From SG8-30 sp963695155 (lineage in GTDB: Bacteria; Pseudomonadota; Gammaproteobacteria; Steroidobacterales; Steroidobacteraceae), in contig CAVOGD010000005.1 in NCBI GenBank assembly GCA_963695155.1, forward strand, positions 186,001-250,000: a DNA stretch of 64,000 bases, written 5' to 3'. Positions 62,221-64,000 of the stretch are shown here, piece after piece (the stretch's first letter is position 1; each line of letters opens with the position of its first letter). The notes under the pieces are model-generated. The model searched no databases. It had not been told where the DNA came from and worked only from the letters and a program-made list of their open reading frames with translations. The position numbers and the translations under genes are program-made.

Positions 62221-64000
62221 CTAGCCGCCGGCGCCGGCGAGGTCCAGCAGGAAGGCGTACTCCTCGGCGATCTCGCGGATGTGCTGGAAGCGTCCCGAGC
62301 GGCCGCCGTGACCCGCGTCCATGTTGGTGCGCAGCAGGAGCGGGTTGTCGCCGGTCTTCAGCTTGCGCAGCCTGGCGATCCACTTGGCCGCCTCGAAGTA
62401 CTGCACCTGGCTGTCCCACAGGCCCGCGGTCACCAGCATGGCCGGGTAGTCCTGCGCGGCCACGTTGTCGTACGGCGAATAGGACAGCATGTACTCGTAG
62501 TATTGCCGCTCGCGCGGGTCGCCCCACTCCAGGAATTCGTTGGTGGTGAGCGGCAGGCTTTCGTCGAGCATGGTCGTAACCACGTCCACGAACGGCACCG
62601 AGCTGACGATGCCCCGGTAGTCCTTTGGCGCATCGTTGGCGACCGCGCCCATCAGCAGCCCGCCGGCGCTGCGGCCGACCGCGAACACGCGCCCCGGATC
62701 CGCGTAGCGCTCACGGACCAGGAAGCGCGTCACGTCCACAAAGTCCGTGAAGGTGTTCTTCTTGTTCAGCAGCTTGCCGGCGTCGTACCAGCCGCGTCCC
62801 ATTTCCTGCCCGCCGCGCACGTGGGCGATCGCGAACACGAAGCCGCGGTCGAGCAGCGAGAGCCGGGCCAGGGAGAAGGTCGGGTCGCTCGAGTACCCGT
62901 AGGAACCATAGCCATGCTGCAGCAGCGGCGCCGTGCCGTCGCGCCGCACGCCCTTGCGGTAGACCACCGACACCGGCACCCGCGTCCCGTCGCGCACCGC
63001 CGCCCACAGGTGCTCGGTGGCGTACTGCGCCGGATCGAAGTCGCCCAGCACCGGCTCGCGCTTCAGCAGCTCGCGGCGGCCCGTGCGCACGTCGTAGTCA
63101 TAGGTCGTCAGCGGCGTCGTCAGCGATGTGTAGGTGTGGCGCACAACGACGGTGTCGAGCTCCTCGTTGACGTCGAGGCGCATCGTGAAGGCCGGCTCGT
63201 CGGCGTCGATGAGGGACTCCGCGCCGCCGTCCCACGGCCGGATGCGGATCCTGAGCAGGCCGCCCGAGCGCTCGTTGACGGCCATGAAGCCGTCGAACAC
63301 GTCCAGGTCCTCGACCGCCGCATCGTCCCGGTGCGCCACGATGTCGCGCCACGCCGAGCGGTCGCGTTCCCGCCCCACCGGCACCTCGATCACGCGGAAA
63401 TTCGGCGCCTGGAAGTTGCTGCGCACGATCCAGCGGCCCGCGTGGTGCTCCGGGTAGTACTCGTGGCCCGGTTCCTTGGGCAGCATCAGCGTGAAGCGCA
63501 GCAGCGGATCAGACGCCACCGCGTAATGAACCTCAGTGGCGTCGCTGCCGCTGGCGACGATCAGCAGGTATCGCTCGTCCTTGGTCAGCGACACCGAGGT
63601 GTAGAAGCCCGTGTCGTCCTGCTCGTAGACCAGCGCGTCCTGCGCCGGGTCGGTGCCCAGCACGTGCTTGCGCACGCGGTAGCCCAGCAGCGTCTCCGGG
63701 TGCTTTTCCACGTACAGCAGGGTGCGGCTGTCGGCGGCCCAGGCGACCTCCGGTTCCGCGTTCTCGATGCGGTCGGGCAGCAGCTCGCCGGTCTGCAGGT
63801 CCTTGAAGCGCAGCGAATACTGCCGCCGGCCGACGCGGTCCTCGGCCCAGGCCAGCCTGCGGTTGTCGCTGGCGACCGCCGTGCCGCCGATCTCGAAGTA
63901 ATCGGAGTCGCCGGCCATCGCGTTGCCGTCGAGCAGCACCTGTTCCGGCGCCTCCAGGGTGCCCGCCTTGCGCGCGTGAACGGCGTACTCCTGGCCGGTC
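62221..64000 (-). CDS. prolyl oligopeptidase / oligopeptidase B-like, 5' end outside window
   Basis: The frame is open to the right edge (593 codons seen); the N-terminus is missing. The first visible part, QEYAVHARKAGTLEAPEQVLLDGNAMAG, is the propeller entry typical of protease II (PtrB). The catalytic domain has HGYGSYGYSSDP, the serine in GRSAGGLLMGA, the Asp in GLWDSQVQYFEAAKW and the His in DAGHGGRSG. It cuts short peptides after basic or proline residues. Intact as far as seen. Confidence 0.9.
   Translation of the reverse strand, partial: TGQEYAVHARKAGTLEAPEQVLLDGNAMAGDSDYFEIGGTAVASDNRRLAWAEDRVGRRQYSLRFKDLQTGELLPDRIENAEPEVAWAADSRTLLYVEKHPETLLGYRVRKHVLGTDPAQDALVYEQDDTGFYTSVSLTKDERYLLIVASGSDATEVHYAVASDPLLRFTLMLPKEPGHEYYPEHHAGRWIVRSNFQAPNFRVIEVPVGRERDRSAWRDIVAHRDDAAVEDLDVFDGFMAVNERSGGLLRIRIRPWDGGAESLIDADEPAFTMRLDVNEELDTVVVRHTYTSLTTPLTTYDYDVRTGRRELLKREPVLGDFDPAQYATEHLWAAVRDGTRVPVSVVYRKGVRRDGTAPLLQHGYGSYGYSSDPTFSLARLSLLDRGFVFAIAHVRGGQEMGRGWYDAGKLLNKKNTFTDFVDVTRFLVRERYADPGRVFAVGRSAGGLLMGAVANDAPKDYRGIVSSVPFVDVVTTMLDESLPLTTNEFLEWGDPRERQYYEYMLSYSPYDNVAAQDYPAMLVTAGLWDSQVQYFEAAKWIARLRKLKTGDNPLLLRTNMDAGHGGRSGRFQHIREIAEEYAFLLDLAGAGG

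Overview
The window is very GC-rich, gene-dense bacterial chromosome with no phage, plasmid, rRNA or tRNA gene that I can see. The order yicC ... gmk-rpoZ-spoT-ridA-recG-ubiC-ubiA, the ubiquinone genes, the bioB-F-C-D order, and the many GTG/TTG starts and 4-nt ATGA/GTGA overlaps point to a high-GC gammaproteobacterium. I cannot name the genus. Aerobic H2 oxidation, a caa3-type oxidase, acetate activation and several outer-membrane porins suggest a metabolically flexible aerobe, probably a facultative hydrogen oxidiser.

Layout. 1-6327: the edge of a PP2C phosphatase gene on the minus strand, divergent yicC, then a minus-strand acetate module (acs, an OFA-type MFS carrier, a DcaP-like porin). 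6574-8687: a small membrane protein, an O-methyltransferase and a rhomboid protease. 8888-18170: housekeeping block gmk, rpoZ, spoT, ridA, recG, ubiC, ubiA, slt-like transglycosylase. 18171-23187: a repeat-rich gap, comF, and the biotin operon bioB-F-C-D. 23526-38995: a 17-gene hydrogenase operon, hoxKGZMLOQRTV-hypABFCDEX. 39298-44157: a five-gene cytochrome c oxidase operon whose subunit II carries two heme-c domains, followed by nucleoside-salvage genes and heme A synthase (to 46592). 46604-49596: LysR regulator and an SLC13 permease. 49597-50304: a second repeat-rich gap. 50305-64000: metallo-beta-lactamase fold hydrolase, beta-barrel porin, two endonuclease/exonuclease/phosphatase proteins, HIT protein, rhodanese, dodecin, a VOC-GNAT fusion, DUF502 and SYLF proteins, a receiver-TPR-TonB-like protein, an ATP/ADP-translocase-like carrier and the 3' part of a prolyl oligopeptidase gene.

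How the genes work together. HoxKGZ would oxidise H2 at the periplasmic face of the membrane and pass electrons to quinone. The small subunit has all six cysteines that hold the oxygen-tolerant [4Fe-3S] cluster, and HypX would supply the active-site CO under air. The neighbouring caa3-type oxidase can complete the chain to O2, and CtaA makes its heme A.

Points that need attention. Four genes (recG twice, bioB, hypF, SLC13 permease) and perhaps ubiC are broken by what look like single-base insertions, so either the sequence has indel errors or these are real mutations. Two intergenic regions share a miniature element with 15-bp terminal inverted repeats, and the palindrome GGGGTCAGACCCC recurs in three clusters. 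One cluster has removed the normal stop of bioF, so that its frame runs on through almost all of bioC. Evenly phased short direct repeats lie upstream of the acetate carrier (three, 22 bp apart) and of the hydrogenase operon (two, 21 bp apart).
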